The notes: generated by a model from the letters alone, not told the origin. DNA of 64,000 nucleotides from Streptomyces sp. NBC_00250 (GCF_036192275.1 NZ_CP108088.1:3721501-3785500), one strand, 5' to 3'; counted from the first letter of the stretch, positions 44,768 to 53,766 are shown. Numbers and translations are program-made.

Positions 44768-46009
44768 TCAGTCCACGACGTCGATCGTGACCCGGTTGGT
44801 CTCGACGCCCGCGGCCGTGACGACCGAGACCTCCACCCGGCCCGGTTCCACATCCGCCGGGAGGGGGACGGTCAGGGCCGCGTCGGTGGGGTTGGCGAAG
44901 CCGCCCGGCACCGGGACCAACGGGACGTGGGCGTGGACCGGGCCGATGCGGACCACCAGACGGGTCAGCGGCTCGGGGGCGCCGGCGCCGGGCGGGACGA
45001 AACCGCAGCCGCGGATCTCGATGTCGTCCCCCGTGCGGATCGGGGCGTCGAGGTCACCGGCCTCCCGGGACCGGACCACCGAGTGGATCGTGGGGCGGAC
45101 GCCCTCGGTGCACTTCGCGGCGAGGTGCCAGGCCGCCGAGACGCCGACGAGCAGCACGAGGGACCAGGGCACCTCGGGGAGCCTGGCGGGGTCGCGGGCG
45201 AGGCCGACGGCCGCCAGGGCCAGGACGGAACCGGAGACGAGGAGGTACTGGACGTCGGCGAGGGCGGCCCGGCCGCTGTCGTCGCAGAGCAGATCGGCGG
45301 CGCGCGGGCGGTCCGCGCGGACCTTCTGGAGGCGGCGGGACACGATGCCCACCGCGACGACGAGACGGGCGGTCACAGTGACGGCCGACACCAGGGCGAG
45401 GACGGTCAGCAGACCGGCACCCCGGGCCAGACCGAAGGCGCGCGCGCCCGGCGCGAGGAAGGCCAGGAAGAGGAGGGTGTAGCCGAGGAACAGGAGCCAG
45501 CCGGCGGCGGCGGCACGGGTGGTGGAGAGCCGGTTGTCCTCGCCGATCAGCGGGGCGAGCAGACCACCGCGGGAGCGGTGGGAGTGGGCGGCGGCGCTGA
45601 GCAGGACGGCGAGGACCAGGGCGGTGCAGAGCCCGGCCGTACGGGCGACGGTCCAGCCGCTGTGCACGGCGGTGAGGGCCTGGCCGAGGAGGAGGGCGAG
45701 GACGGCGCCCCAGACCGCGGCGAGACCTCCGCGCCGTACCCGGTCGAACCAGGCCACCCCGGCCTCCCGGCCGTGCACGGCCACCGCGCGGGCGGACTGG
45801 GCGAGCTCGTCGGAGACCCACTGGCGGGCCGCGACCGGGGAATGGGCGACGGCGGCGGGGACGCCGTGCCCGGCGGCGAGCTCGTCGCGCCGTGCGAGGA
45901 AGGCGGCGACGGCGCGCCGGTGACCGGCCTGCCCGCAGTGGGCGCAGCCCCCACAGGCCGTCGCGTGCTCGCCGTACTGTCTCGCCTCTTGAACGGCCAC
46001 GGTGCTCAC
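44768..46009 (-). CDS. Membrane protein with Cys-rich head and IPT/TIG-like tail
   Basis: The 413-residue protein has a possible zinc-ribbon-like CGGCAHCGQAGH at residues 19-30. Six or more membrane segments follow (about 95-350), then a C-terminal beta domain (about 325-413) beginning GDDIEIRGCGF, resembling an IPT/TIG immunoglobulin-like fold. The GTG start has a weak GGGAA site; a second GTG lies three codons in. It is not assigned to a characterised family. Confidence 0.7.
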   Translation of the reverse strand: MSTVAVQEARQYGEHATACGGCAHCGQAGHRRAVAAFLARRDELAAGHGVPAAVAHSPVAARQWVSDELAQSARAVAVHGREAGVAWFDRVRRGGLAAVWGAVLALLLGQALTAVHSGWTVARTAGLCTALVLAVLLSAAAHSHRSRGGLLAPLIGEDNRLSTTRAAAAGWLLFLGYTLLFLAFLAPGARAFGLARGAGLLTVLALVSAVTVTARLVVAVGIVSRRLQKVRADRPRAADLLCDDSGRAALADVQYLLVSGSVLALAAVGLARDPARLPEVPWSLVLLVGVSAAWHLAAKCTEGVRPTIHSVVRSREAGDLDAPIRTGDDIEIRGCGFVPPGAGAPEPLTRLVVRIGPVHAHVPLVPVPGGFANPTDAALTVPLPADVEPGRVEVSVVTAAGVETNRVTIDVVD

Positions 46010-46177
46010 TTCCCGAGCTCACTTCACGACACGTACCGGTGCCTCCCGAAGGGTCAACCAGCCGTTGTTTCCCCGGAATTGTGTCGCACCGGCGGCTCCC
46101 GCACCTGCCGCGTGCGCCCCGCCGGAGGGTGATTGCCGCGCCATCTCATTGACGTACAGAAGGCTGAAGCGATGGTG

Positions 46178-46966
46178 TTACGACAGGAGTTCGGGCTCCG
46201 CTCGGCTGATCCTGCGCCAGAGGGGCTGGTAGTTGATCCAGGCGACGAGGTCGCTGCCGAGCTGTTCGCGGGTGGCGACGGCCTCGCGGTGGTCGATCAG
46301 GACCGGTTTGCCGGCCGCCCGCGCGGCCAGCTGCACCTGGGCGCAGCGCTCCAGGGCGATGAACCACCAGGCGGCCGCGTCGACGGAGGTGCCGACGGTG
46401 AGCAGGCCGTGGTTGCGGAGCACGATCGCCTTGAACGCGCCGAGGGCGACGGCGATCCGGCGGCCCTCCTCGGCGTCCACGGTGACGCCGGTGTAGGCGT
46501 CGTAGAGGGCGTGGTCCTGGTAGAAGGCGCAGGCCTCCTGGGTGATCGGGTCGAGGAGTTCGCCGAGCGCGGCGAGGGCCCGGCCGTGGAGGGAGTGGGT
46601 GTGGGCGACGGCCACGGCGTCGGGGCGGGCCCGGTGGACCTGGGCGTGGACGGTGAACGCGGCCTGGTTGACGTACTGCCCGCCCCGGACGACCTGCCCG
46701 TCGCCGTTGACCAGGATGAGGTCGCTCGCCGAGATCTCCTCGAACGGCGCCCCGAAGGGGTTCACCCAGTAGCAGTCGGGGAGTTCGGGGTCGCGGGCGC
46801 TGATGTGGCCCGAGACGCCCTCCTCGTAACCGAACCGCCCGAAGACCCGGAGCGCGCCGGCGAGCCGTTGCTTGCGGTGGGCGCGTTCCTCCTCGGCCGT
46901 CGCGTGGACGGGCGGCATGGCGAAGTGGAGCCGGTCGACGGGAACGGGGTCGGGTATCACGCTCAT
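46178..46966 (-). CDS. Class II aldolase/adducin family protein
   Basis: The 262-residue protein has the aldolase class II fold: GYEEGVSGHISARDP (50-60), zinc-ligand pair H122-x-H124 (VAHTHSLHG) and third ligand H186 (LRNHGLLTVG). Members include fuculose- and ribulose-phosphate aldolases and decarboxylases. Many related actinobacterial copies have no proven substrate, so activity is left open. The gene stands alone, downstream of the guaA terminator on the same strand. Confidence 0.88.
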   Translation of the reverse strand: MSVIPDPVPVDRLHFAMPPVHATAEEERAHRKQRLAGALRVFGRFGYEEGVSGHISARDPELPDCYWVNPFGAPFEEISASDLILVNGDGQVVRGGQYVNQAAFTVHAQVHRARPDAVAVAHTHSLHGRALAALGELLDPITQEACAFYQDHALYDAYTGVTVDAEEGRRIAVALGAFKAIVLRNHGLLTVGTSVDAAAWWFIALERCAQVQLAARAAGKPVLIDHREAVATREQLGSDLVAWINYQPLWRRISRAEPELLS

Positions 46967-47050
46967 GCGCCGGAAGGTAACGCCCGTCCGGTCAAGTCAC
47001 CAGAGTCCGGACGCCATGGAAAGACGCCTTCGGGAGGGGCCGGACACGAC

Positions 47051-47092
47051 GAAGCCGCCGCCCCGCGCGACGGACGCGGGGGCGGCGGCTTC
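47051..47092 (-). terminator. Terminator after guaA
   Basis: The hairpin GAAGCCGCCGCCCCGCG / CGCGGGGGCGGCGGCTTC is located about 25 bases beyond the guaA stop. Confidence 0.8.
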
Positions 47093-47116
47093 GGTGGGCT
47101 CAGCGAGCGGGAGCGA

Positions 47117-48709
47117 CTACTCCCACTCGATGGTGCCCGGCGGCTTGCTGGTGACGTCGAGGACGACGCGGTTGACGTCCTCGACCTCGTTGGTGATGCG
47201 GGTCGAGATCTTGGCGAGCACGTCGTACGGCAGACGCGACCAGTCGGCCGTCATGGCGTCCTCGGAAGAGACGGGACGCAGCACGATCGGGTGACCGTAG
47301 GTGCGGCCGTCGCCCTGGACGCCCACGGAACGGACGTCGGCGAGCAGGACGACCGGGCACTGCCAGATCTCGCGGTCGAGGCCGGCCGCGGTGAGCTCCT
47401 CGCGGGCGATGGCGTCGGCCTCGCGCAGCAGGTCCAGGCGCTCCTTGGTGACCTCGCCGACGATGCGGATGCCGAGGCCGGGGCCGGGGAACGGCTGGCG
47501 CTGGACGATCTCCTCCGGCAGGCCGAGCTCCTGGCCGACCATCCGGACCTCGTCCTTGAACAGCTGGCGCAGCGGCTCGACGAGCTCGAACTCGATGTCG
47601 TCGGGGAGGCCGCCCACGTTGTGGTGGGACTTGATGTTGGCGGTGCCGGTGCCGCCGCCGGACTCGACGATGTCCGGGTACAGCGTGCCCTGGACGAGGA
47701 AGGCGACCTCGGGGCCGTCCTCCTGGAGGATCTCCAGCTGCGCCTGCTCGAAGACGCGGATGAACTCACGGCCGATGATCTTGCGCTTGGTCTCCGGGTC
47801 GGAGACGCCGGCGAGGGCGGTGAGGAAGCGCTCCTGGGCGTCGACGACCTTCAGGTTGACGCCGGTGGAGGCGACGAAGTCCTTCTCGACCTGCTCGGTC
47901 TCGCCCTTGCGCATGAGGCCGTGGTCGACGTACACACAGGTGAGCTGCGAGCCGATGGCCTTCTGCACGAGCGCGGCGGCCACGGCGGAGTCGACGCCGC
48001 CGGAGAGACCGCAGACGGCGCGCTTGTCGCCGACCTGGGCGCGGATGGCCGCGACCTGCTCCTCGATCACGTTGCCCGTGGTCCAGCTGGGCTCGATGCC
48101 GGCGCCGCGGTAGAGGAAGTGCTCCAGGATCTGCTGGCCGTGCGTGGAGTGCAGCACCTCGGGGTGGTACTGGACGCCGTACAGCTTCTTCTCGTCGTTC
48201 TCGAAGGCGGCGACCGGCACGACGTCGGTGGACGCGGTGACGGAGAAGCCCTCGGGGGCGGCGGAGCAGGCGTCGCCGTGCGACATCCACACGGACTGCT
48301 CGACCGGGGTGCCCTCGAAGAGGGTGGAGCCGGCCTTGGAGACGTGCAGCGGGGTCCGGCCGTACTCGCGGGCGCCGGTGTTGTCGACGGTGCCACCGAG
48401 GGTCGTCGCCATCAGCTGGAAGCCGTAGCACATACCGAAGACGGGGACGCCCGCCTCGAAGATCTCGCGGTCGAGACGGGGGGCGTTCTCGGCGTACACG
48501 GAGGACGGTCCGCCGGAGAGGATGATCGCCTTCGGGTTCTTGGCCAGCATCTCGGCCACCGGCATGGTGGACGGGACGATCTCGCTGTAGACCCGGGCCT
48601 CACGGACGCGGCGGGCGATGAGCTGGGCGTACTGGGCGCCGAAGTCGACAACGAGGACTACGTCCGGGTTGGTGACGTCGGGCGCGGCAGCGGGGGTCGC
48701 TGATGACAC
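47117..48709 (-). CDS. guaA: GMP synthase (glutamine-hydrolysing)
   Basis: GuaA converts XMP to GMP using glutamine and ATP. The 530-residue protein has the class I amidotransferase domain with nucleophile C94 (GMCYGFQ) and His/Glu (QYHPEV). The ATP-pyrophosphatase domain carries the PP-loop LSGGVDSA, with [10 protein letters not shown] and HHNVGGLP. The C-terminal dimerisation domain contains [12 protein letters not shown] and [11 protein letters not shown]. The GTG start follows GAAGG. Upstream on the minus strand a TAGAAT hexamer near 48770 could be a -10, and a small CCCCC/GGGGG hairpin lies in the leader. Confidence 0.97.
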   Translation of the reverse strand: MSSATPAAAPDVTNPDVVLVVDFGAQYAQLIARRVREARVYSEIVPSTMPVAEMLAKNPKAIILSGGPSSVYAENAPRLDREIFEAGVPVFGMCYGFQLMATTLGGTVDNTGAREYGRTPLHVSKAGSTLFEGTPVEQSVWMSHGDACSAAPEGFSVTASTDVVPVAAFENDEKKLYGVQYHPEVLHSTHGQQILEHFLYRGAGIEPSWTTGNVIEEQVAAIRAQVGDKRAVCGLSGGVDSAVAAALVQKAIGSQLTCVYVDHGLMRKGETEQVEKDFVASTGVNLKVVDAQERFLTALAGVSDPETKRKIIGREFIRVFEQAQLEILQEDGPEVAFLVQGTLYPDIVESGGGTGTANIKSHHNVGGLPDDIEFELVEPLRQLFKDEVRMVGQELGLPEEIVQRQPFPGPGLGIRIVGEVTKERLDLLREADAIAREELTAAGLDREIWQCPVVLLADVRSVGVQGDGRTYGHPIVLRPVSSEDAMTADWSRLPYDVLAKISTRITNEVEDVNRVVLDVTSKPPGTIEWE

Positions 48710-48816
48710 TACGGCGGCCTTCCGGCGGTAGGAGGAGGGTCCCCCGAAGGGGGGTGCTATTTGTCGATTCTACCGGCGCGCCGGTGGCGCTTTTCGTCTC
48801 ACCATCCGAACCCGGG

Positions 48817-48847
48817 TTGGCTCCGGTCCGGCGGCGGGGTCCATACT
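48817..48847 (+). promoter_or_regulatory. Candidate promoter of the aroQ leader
   Basis: TTGGCT, 19 bases, then CATACT. Initiation seven bases on would fall at the ATG at 48854, giving a leaderless leader-peptide transcript, as known for some Streptomyces amino-acid attenuators. Confidence 0.4.
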
Positions 48848-48853
48848 GGTGCC

Positions 48854-48925
48854 ATGCGCAAGCTCACGACCTTCCTCTTTACCTATGGCAACCGGCCCAC
48901 CGGCTGCCATGGTCGTGCTGCTTGA
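48854..48925 (+). CDS. Phe/Tyr leader peptide upstream of chorismate mutase
   Basis: A 23-residue peptide (MRKLTTFLFTYGNRPTGCHG plus RAA) contains Phe, Phe and Tyr codons close together (TTC CTC TTT ACC TAT). TTT and TAT are rare codons in such GC-rich genomes. It is followed by a hairpin at 48885-48910 that overlaps its own coding region, and by a terminator at 48950-48974 before the chorismate mutase gene. This layout is that of a transcription attenuator responding to charged tRNA-Phe/Tyr. It is inferred from the sequence and not found by similarity. Confidence 0.6.
   Translation: MRKLTTFLFTYGNRPTGCHGRAA
48885..48910 (+). promoter_or_regulatory. Leader hairpin of the aroQ attenuator
   Basis: ATGGCAaCCGG / CCGGcTGCCAT stem with a CCCA loop inside the leader-peptide reading frame, just after the Tyr codon. 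A ribosome stalled on the aromatic codons would disturb it. Confidence 0.5.
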
Positions 48926-48949
48926 GCAACTGACAAGCGACTTCCCAGG

Positions 48950-48974
48950 CGCCCCGGGCTGACAGCCCGGGGCG
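48950..48974 (+). terminator. Attenuator terminator upstream of chorismate mutase
   Basis: CGCCCCGGGCT-GAC-AGCCCGGGGCG, a perfect 11-bp stem followed by TTCTGTCGTTC, 57 bases before the structural gene. Confidence 0.7.
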
Positions 48975-49031
48975 TTCTGTCGTTCCCGGGCCGGTTCACC
49001 CCAGGGCATCCGACACCCCAGGAGCCCCACC

Positions 49032-49325
49032 ATGACGACGAACACCGCCACCCCGGAGAAGACCGGCGCCCGCACCGACGAGGCGGCGACGCTGATCGGT
49101 GACGCCCGTGAGCGCATCGACGCGCTCGACGACCGGATCATCGGTCTCATCCAGGAACGGATGGCCGTCTCGGCCGTCATCCAGGAGGCGCGGATCTCCT
49201 CCGGCGGCCGCCGGGTGAACCTGGCCCGCGAGATGGAGGTCCTGGGTCACTACCGGGATGCGCTGGGCAAGCCGGGCACGGCGCTCGCGATGACGATGCT
49301 GGAGCTGTGCCGGGGACGCATCTGA
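49032..49325 (+). CDS. Chorismate mutase (AroQ class)
   Basis: The 97-residue all-helical protein catalyses chorismate to prephenate, the branch point to Phe and Tyr. The AroQ pattern is visible: RERIDALDDRIIGLIQERMAVSAVI on helix 1 (catalytic Arg and Lys/Gln positions), RVNLAREMEVL in the middle and MTMLELCR at the end. ATG 49032 follows AGGAG. The upstream Phe/Tyr leader peptide and terminator suggest attenuation by aromatic amino acids. No prephenate dehydratase or dehydrogenase lies adjacent. Confidence 0.93.
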   Translation: MTTNTATPEKTGARTDEAATLIGDARERIDALDDRIIGLIQERMAVSAVIQEARISSGGRRVNLAREMEVLGHYRDALGKPGTALAMTMLELCRGRI

Positions 49326-49349
49326 GGGCGCCCTCGCGCATCCGGCTGC

Positions 49350-49449
49350 GTGCGCTCGCGTATCCGGGTACGTCGTGCGCTCGCGTATCCGGGTACGTCG
49401 TGCGCTCGCACATCCGGGTACGTCGTGCGCTCGCGTATCCGGGTGCGTC
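49350..49449. repeat. Four 25-bp tandem repeats
   Basis: Exactly four head-to-tail units start at 49350, 49375, 49400 and 49425 (core GCTCGCGTATCCGGGTACGT; third copy CACA for CGTA, fourth GTGCG for GTACG). A degenerate partial copy precedes at 49328. There are no spacers, so it is not CRISPR. Confidence 0.9.
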
Positions 49450-49854
49450 CCCGGATCTGAGTTCGGGCCCGCTCTCACCCGTACGGCGCGTGACCGGCTC
49501 CGGCCCGGCTTCGTTGGTCCGGGTGTCCGTGCCAGCCAGGGGCGGGCCCGTAAGAAACCACGCGTGGCTTCGCTGGGGCGTGTGGCGTACCTCAGGTACG
49601 TCGTGGGACCTCGCACCAGCGCTTGTGACCGGACAGCAGGGGACAGCAGCCCGGTCACCCAGAAGGAGCGGTCGGCCCCGGGGACGCTCGGGGCCGGCCG
49701 CAACCGGCTCTCCCGGTCGCGGCCCCCGCGACCGCCCGCACCGTGCGAACCTCCGAAACCGTCTCGTCCCCTCCCGCTTCCCTCCCCACGCGGCGCAACC
49801 CCCCGGCGCCGCCCCGCTCGGCACCGCCGCTGCCCTGACACCGGTGCCGACCCC

Positions 49855-49896
49855 AAGGGCCCCGTGCCGCGACCGGAATCGCGGCACGGGGCCCTT
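49855..49896. terminator. Perfect 18-bp-stem terminator
   Basis: AAGGGCCCCGTGCCGCGA and its exact complement flank a CCGGAA loop, ending CCCTT. It is the strongest hairpin between aroQ and the GMC gene. Confidence 0.75.
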
Positions 49897-50020
49897 GCCT
49901 GTGCGCGCCCCTCCCCGCACCGGCCTCCGACGTGACGCGCGTCACATGAAGATCCCGTGCAACCGCTACAACCATCCCCGCCGGTCGCGGGTCATCTATG
50001 CAGCAACACCAAAGCTGGTG

Positions 50021-50054
50021 GGGGCGCTGCACTCGGAGGGGGGTGCAGCGCCCC
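50021..50054 (-). terminator. Terminator after the GMC gene
   Basis: GGGGCGCTGCAC / GTGCAGCGCCCC, 12-bp stem, 34 bases past the GMC stop. Confidence 0.7.
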
Positions 50055-50087
50055 TTACCTGTGTCGGTTCACGACCCGTTCGGCGGG

Positions 50088-51899
50088 TCAGTTCTTCTTC
50101 GGCGGGACCGCCGGCATCCCCAGGAACGGCAGCCGCAGCGCGCCGAAGGCCTCGGCCGGGACCGCGGGGGACTTCGGCTCGACCGCCGCGATCCGTACGT
50201 ACGACTCGCCCTGCCGCGGTCGCGCGTCCTCCTCGCCCTTGTTCGGCCAGAAGGACATCGCCCGCTCCGCCTGCGCGGTGATCGTCAGGGACGGGTTCAC
50301 GCCGAGGTTCGCGGAGACGGCGGCCCCGTCCACGACGGAGATCCCCGGGTGGCCGAAGAGCCGGTGGTACGGGTCGATGACGCCGGAGTCGGCGTCGGCG
50401 CCGATCGGGCAGCCGCCCAGGAAGTGGGCGGTCAGGGGGGTGCCCATCAGCTCGCCGACGTTGGAGCCCGCGAAGCCGTTGATCTCCTCGGCGAGGAGGG
50501 TGGCGGCCTGGGTCGCCGCCTCGATCTGCGTCGGGTTGGGGGCCCCGTGGCCCTGGCGGGCGGTGAGCAGGCCCTTGCCGACGCCGCCGGGCTTGCGGTA
50601 GGTCGTCAGGGAGTTGTCCAGGGACTGCATGACGAGGCCGATGATGGTCCGCTCCGACCACCGCCGGTTGGACAGCGAGCGGGCCGCGAGCGCGGGGTGC
50701 TTGACGATTTCGAGCAGCCACCTGCGGACGCGGTGCGCGCCGTACGGCACCTGGAGGATCGTCAGCGCGCCCATCGAGTTGGAGCCCTTGCCGTACCGGA
50801 CGGGCTCGATGTGGGTGTTCTCGTCGGGGTGGATCGAGGAGGTGATGGCGACACCGCGGGTGAAGTCGGCCTTCTCCTTGCCGTGCTTCTTCCGGTAGCG
50901 CCGGTCGGTGGTCTGCGAGCCGACGAGGCCCTCGGAGTTGGTACGGGTCAGCTCGCCGAGCCGGGCCGAGATCCGGGGCAGCAGGCCGGTGTCCTTCATC
51001 CGGTGCAGCAGGGTCTGGGTGCCGTACGTGCCGGCGGCGATGACGACCTTGCGGGCCGTGAAGGTACGGCCCTTGCCCTTCCTCCGGTTGTCGGAGGGGA
51101 GGGTCTTGACGGCGTAGCCGCCCCGCGAGTCCTCGGTGACCGCGACGACCGAGGTCATGGGGTGGACGACCGCGCCCGCCTTCTCGGCGAGGTAGAGGTA
51201 GTTCTCGTTGAGGGTGTTCTTGGCGCCGTGCCGGCAGCCGGTCATGCATTCGCCGCACTCGGTGCAGGCCTTGCGGGCGGGGCCGGCCCCGCCGAAGAAC
51301 GGGTCGGGCACCTCGCCGCCCGGCTTCGCCTTCGCCGTCCCGTCGCCGTCCTGCCCGTCCCCGAAGAACACCCCGACGGGCGCCATGTGGAAGGTGTCGC
51401 CGATGCCCATGCTCTGTGCGGTCGCCTTGAGGTGGACGTCCGACGGGGTCATCGTCGGGTTGATCCGGACACCGAGCATCCGCTTGGCCTGGTCGTAGTA
51501 GGGGCTCAGCTCCTCGCGCCAGTCCGTGATGTCCTTCCACTGCGGGTCGTCGAAGAACGGCGCGAGCGGCTCGTAGAGGGTGTTGGCGTAGTTCAGCGAG
51601 CCGCCGCCGACGCCCGCGCCGGCCAGCACCATGACGTTGCCGAGCAGGTGGATGCGCTGAATGCCGTAGAGGCCGAGCGCGGGGGCCCACAGGAAGTTCT
51701 TCACGTCCCAGGAGTTCTTCGGCAGGGTGGCGCGGGTGAAGCGGCGCCCGGCCTCCAGGACGCCGACCCGGTAGCCCTTCTCGGTGAGCCGGAGGGCGGT
51801 CACCGAACCGCCGAAGCCGGAACCGACGACGAGGACGTCGTAGTCGTACGCGTCGTCGTCCGCCTGCTCCTGATTTTGGGTAGGGGGTACCGCGGTCAT
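50088..51899 (-). CDS. GMC oxidoreductase, cholesterol-oxidase-like
   Basis: The 603-residue FAD enzyme has the N-terminal dinucleotide motif VVGSGFGGSVTALRL (24-38), EAGRRF, GVGGGSLNYAN, and the C-terminal HFLGGCPIGAD, VVDGAAVSANLGVNPSLTITA segment. It resembles actinobacterial ChoD-type proteins. An unusual cysteine set C212xxC215xxC218xxxC222 (CTECGECMTGC) could bind a metal or Fe-S cluster. The substrate is uncertain. It is followed by an aldehyde dehydrogenase gene immediately upstream on the same strand, suggesting an alcohol-to-acid oxidation pair. Confidence 0.88.
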   Translation of the reverse strand: MTAVPPTQNQEQADDDAYDYDVLVVGSGFGGSVTALRLTEKGYRVGVLEAGRRFTRATLPKNSWDVKNFLWAPALGLYGIQRIHLLGNVMVLAGAGVGGGSLNYANTLYEPLAPFFDDPQWKDITDWREELSPYYDQAKRMLGVRINPTMTPSDVHLKATAQSMGIGDTFHMAPVGVFFGDGQDGDGTAKAKPGGEVPDPFFGGAGPARKACTECGECMTGCRHGAKNTLNENYLYLAEKAGAVVHPMTSVVAVTEDSRGGYAVKTLPSDNRRKGKGRTFTARKVVIAAGTYGTQTLLHRMKDTGLLPRISARLGELTRTNSEGLVGSQTTDRRYRKKHGKEKADFTRGVAITSSIHPDENTHIEPVRYGKGSNSMGALTILQVPYGAHRVRRWLLEIVKHPALAARSLSNRRWSERTIIGLVMQSLDNSLTTYRKPGGVGKGLLTARQGHGAPNPTQIEAATQAATLLAEEINGFAGSNVGELMGTPLTAHFLGGCPIGADADSGVIDPYHRLFGHPGISVVDGAAVSANLGVNPSLTITAQAERAMSFWPNKGEEDARPRQGESYVRIAAVEPKSPAVPAEAFGALRLPFLGMPAVPPKKN

Positions 51900-51948
51900 G
51901 GCTCTCCTCGTACGGAAAGGGCGAAAGGGGGCGGGGCGGGTCCGGGGG

Positions 51949-53613
51949 TCAGCGCAGGCGCAGGGCCTTCATCGCCTTCAGGGAGACGCTCATGAACGCG
52001 GCGTACTTCTCGTCGTCCATCCCGAAGGAGGGCGCGAGCGGCATCAGCCGCTGCTGGGCGACGGTCTGGGCCTCGGTGTACTTGAGGATGCCCTCGGAAC
52101 CGTGGCGCCGGCCGAGACCGGAGTCCTTCATGCCGCCCATCGGGGACTGCACGCTGCCGTAGGCGGGGGCGTACCCCTCGTTGATGTTGACGGTGCCGGT
52201 GCGCAGGCGGGCGGCGACGGCGTGGCCGCGGCGCGAGTCCTTCGTCCAGACGGAGGAGTTCAGGCCGTACGGGGTGGCGTTGGCGAGGTCGACGACCTCG
52301 TCCTCGTCGCGGAAGCGGTAGATCGAGACGACCGGGCCGAAGGTCTCCTCGCCGCAGACCGCCATCGGGGCCTCGACGCCGTCGAGGATGGTCGGCTCGT
52401 AGAAGAGGGGGCCGATGTCGGGGCGGGCGACGCCGCCGGCGACGAGCGTGGCGCCCTTGGCGACGGCCTCGTCGACGTGCTTCGTGACGGTCTCCAGCTG
52501 GCGCTCGCCGACGAGCGAGCCCATGTCCGCCCCGTACGCGAGGGAGCTGCCGAGCCGCATGGCCTTGGTGCGGGCGGCGAAGCGGTCGAGGAAGGCGTCG
52601 GCGATCGACTCGTGCACGTACAGGCGCTCGATGGAGATGCAGAGCTGGCCGGCCGAGGAGAAGCAGGCGCGGACGGCTCCGGCGGCGGCCTTCTCGATGT
52701 CGGCGTCCTTCAGGACGAGCATCGCGTTCTTGCCGCCGAGTTCGAGGGAGACGCCGACGAGCCGGGCGGCGGCGCCCTGGGCGACCTCGCGGCCGGTCCG
52801 GGTGGAGCCGGTGAAGGAGACGTAGTCGGCGTGCTTGACGACCTCGGGGCCGACGACCGGGCCGTCTCCGAGGACGACCTGGAAGACCTCGGCGGGAAGA
52901 CCGGCCTCGATGAGCAGGTCACGGGCCCACAGCGCGGTGAGCGCGGTCTCGGTGTCGGGCTTCATGACGACGGCGTTGCCCGAGACGAAGGCGGGGAGCG
53001 CGTCGCCGACGGAGAGTTCGAGCGGGTAGTTCCACGGCGCGATCTGGCCGACGACCCCGCGGGGCTGGCGCAGCTCGGTGACCTTGGTGAGGGTCGGTAC
53101 GACGCCGGTGTGGCGCTTGGCGCGCAGGTAGGAGGCGGCCTTGCGGCCGTAGTGGCGGGCGGCGACGGCCACCGCCTGCACCTCCTCGTGGGCGTGCAGG
53201 CGGGCCTTGCCCGTCTCCAGCTGGATGAGGTCGAGGACCTCGGACTGGCGCTGGAGGACGAGGTCGTGGAAGCGCAGGAGGACGGCGGCACGGGCCCTGA
53301 CCGGGGTGGCGGCCCAGGCGGTCTGGGCGGCACGCGCGCGCGTGAAGGCCTCGGCGACGTCCTCGGGGGTGGACTCGGGCAGGTCCGCCAGCTTCGCCCC
53401 GGTGAAGGGGGTGTGGTTGGCGGTCCGGCCGGAGCCGACGACGCCCCGGGTGAGCCGGGCGACCACCTCGGGCGTCACGACGTCGGCGGCGGTGCGCACG
53501 CCGGCGGGCGCGGGCGCGACCGGATTGGTCGCCGCGGCGGGCGCGGCGGCTCCGGCCTGCGCGGCGGGGGCGTCGGGAACCGAGGGGGCGGCGGGGGCCT
53601 GCGAGTCCGTCAT
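51949..53613 (-). CDS. gabD2: Succinate-semialdehyde dehydrogenase-type aldehyde dehydrogenase
   Basis: The 554-residue NAD(P)-dependent aldehyde dehydrogenase has an Ala/Pro-rich head of about 40 residues. Visible are APWNYPLEL, VMKPDTETALTAL, FTGSTRTGREVA, catalytic base E291 (LELGGKN) and nucleophile C325 (SAGQLCISIERL). Overall it fits the actinobacterial GabD2 group, which oxidises succinate semialdehyde to succinate. The nearby GMC oxidoreductase on the same strand (49 bases downstream) may supply or share a substrate. Assignment to a precise substrate is by family resemblance. Confidence 0.85.
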   Translation of the reverse strand: MTDSQAPAAPSVPDAPAAQAGAAAPAAATNPVAPAPAGVRTAADVVTPEVVARLTRGVVGSGRTANHTPFTGAKLADLPESTPEDVAEAFTRARAAQTAWAATPVRARAAVLLRFHDLVLQRQSEVLDLIQLETGKARLHAHEEVQAVAVAARHYGRKAASYLRAKRHTGVVPTLTKVTELRQPRGVVGQIAPWNYPLELSVGDALPAFVSGNAVVMKPDTETALTALWARDLLIEAGLPAEVFQVVLGDGPVVGPEVVKHADYVSFTGSTRTGREVAQGAAARLVGVSLELGGKNAMLVLKDADIEKAAAGAVRACFSSAGQLCISIERLYVHESIADAFLDRFAARTKAMRLGSSLAYGADMGSLVGERQLETVTKHVDEAVAKGATLVAGGVARPDIGPLFYEPTILDGVEAPMAVCGEETFGPVVSIYRFRDEDEVVDLANATPYGLNSSVWTKDSRRGHAVAARLRTGTVNINEGYAPAYGSVQSPMGGMKDSGLGRRHGSEGILKYTEAQTVAQQRLMPLAPSFGMDDEKYAAFMSVSLKAMKALRLR

Positions 53614-53704
53614 GGGCCCGAGCGTAGGCGCCGTTCCGCCCTTTGGGTACCCGTCGGTAACGCGTTTTCACCGGGTGCGCACATCGCGCCAGCGATCACT
53701 GGCA

Positions 53705-53729
53705 CATAAGCCCTGATCAGGGGCTTATG
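53705..53729 (-). terminator. Palindromic terminator or operator
   Basis: CATAAGCCC-TGATCAG-GGGCTTATG, containing the perfect 12-bp palindrome CCCTGATCAGGG, lies between the kinase 3' end and the SSADH start. It is most simply the kinase terminator, but its position upstream of SSADH also allows an operator. Confidence 0.5.
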
Positions 53730-53766
53730 GCTGTGTGGAGGCCCGTACCGGAGATTTTCACCGGCT

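Larger units (their letters stand above)
49326..50087. other. 762-base gene-free region after chorismate mutase
   Basis: No open frame here has convincing codon structure. It holds a four-copy 25-bp tandem array (49350-49449), a 13-bp palindrome GTACCTCAGGTAC (49587-49599), an exceptionally strong hairpin (49855-49896) and the terminator of the convergent GMC gene. The distance from the aroQ stop to the 49855 terminator (530 bases) leaves room for an RNA gene, but none was recognised. Confidence 0.5.

Noticed and set aside
49350..49449. CRISPR array
   Set aside because: The 25-bp units are directly adjacent without spacers, and no cas genes are present.
49375..49935. Protein gene in the gap after chorismate mutase
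   Set aside because: The frames are Arg/Pro/Gly-rich, cross the tandem repeat and have no ribosome site or domain.
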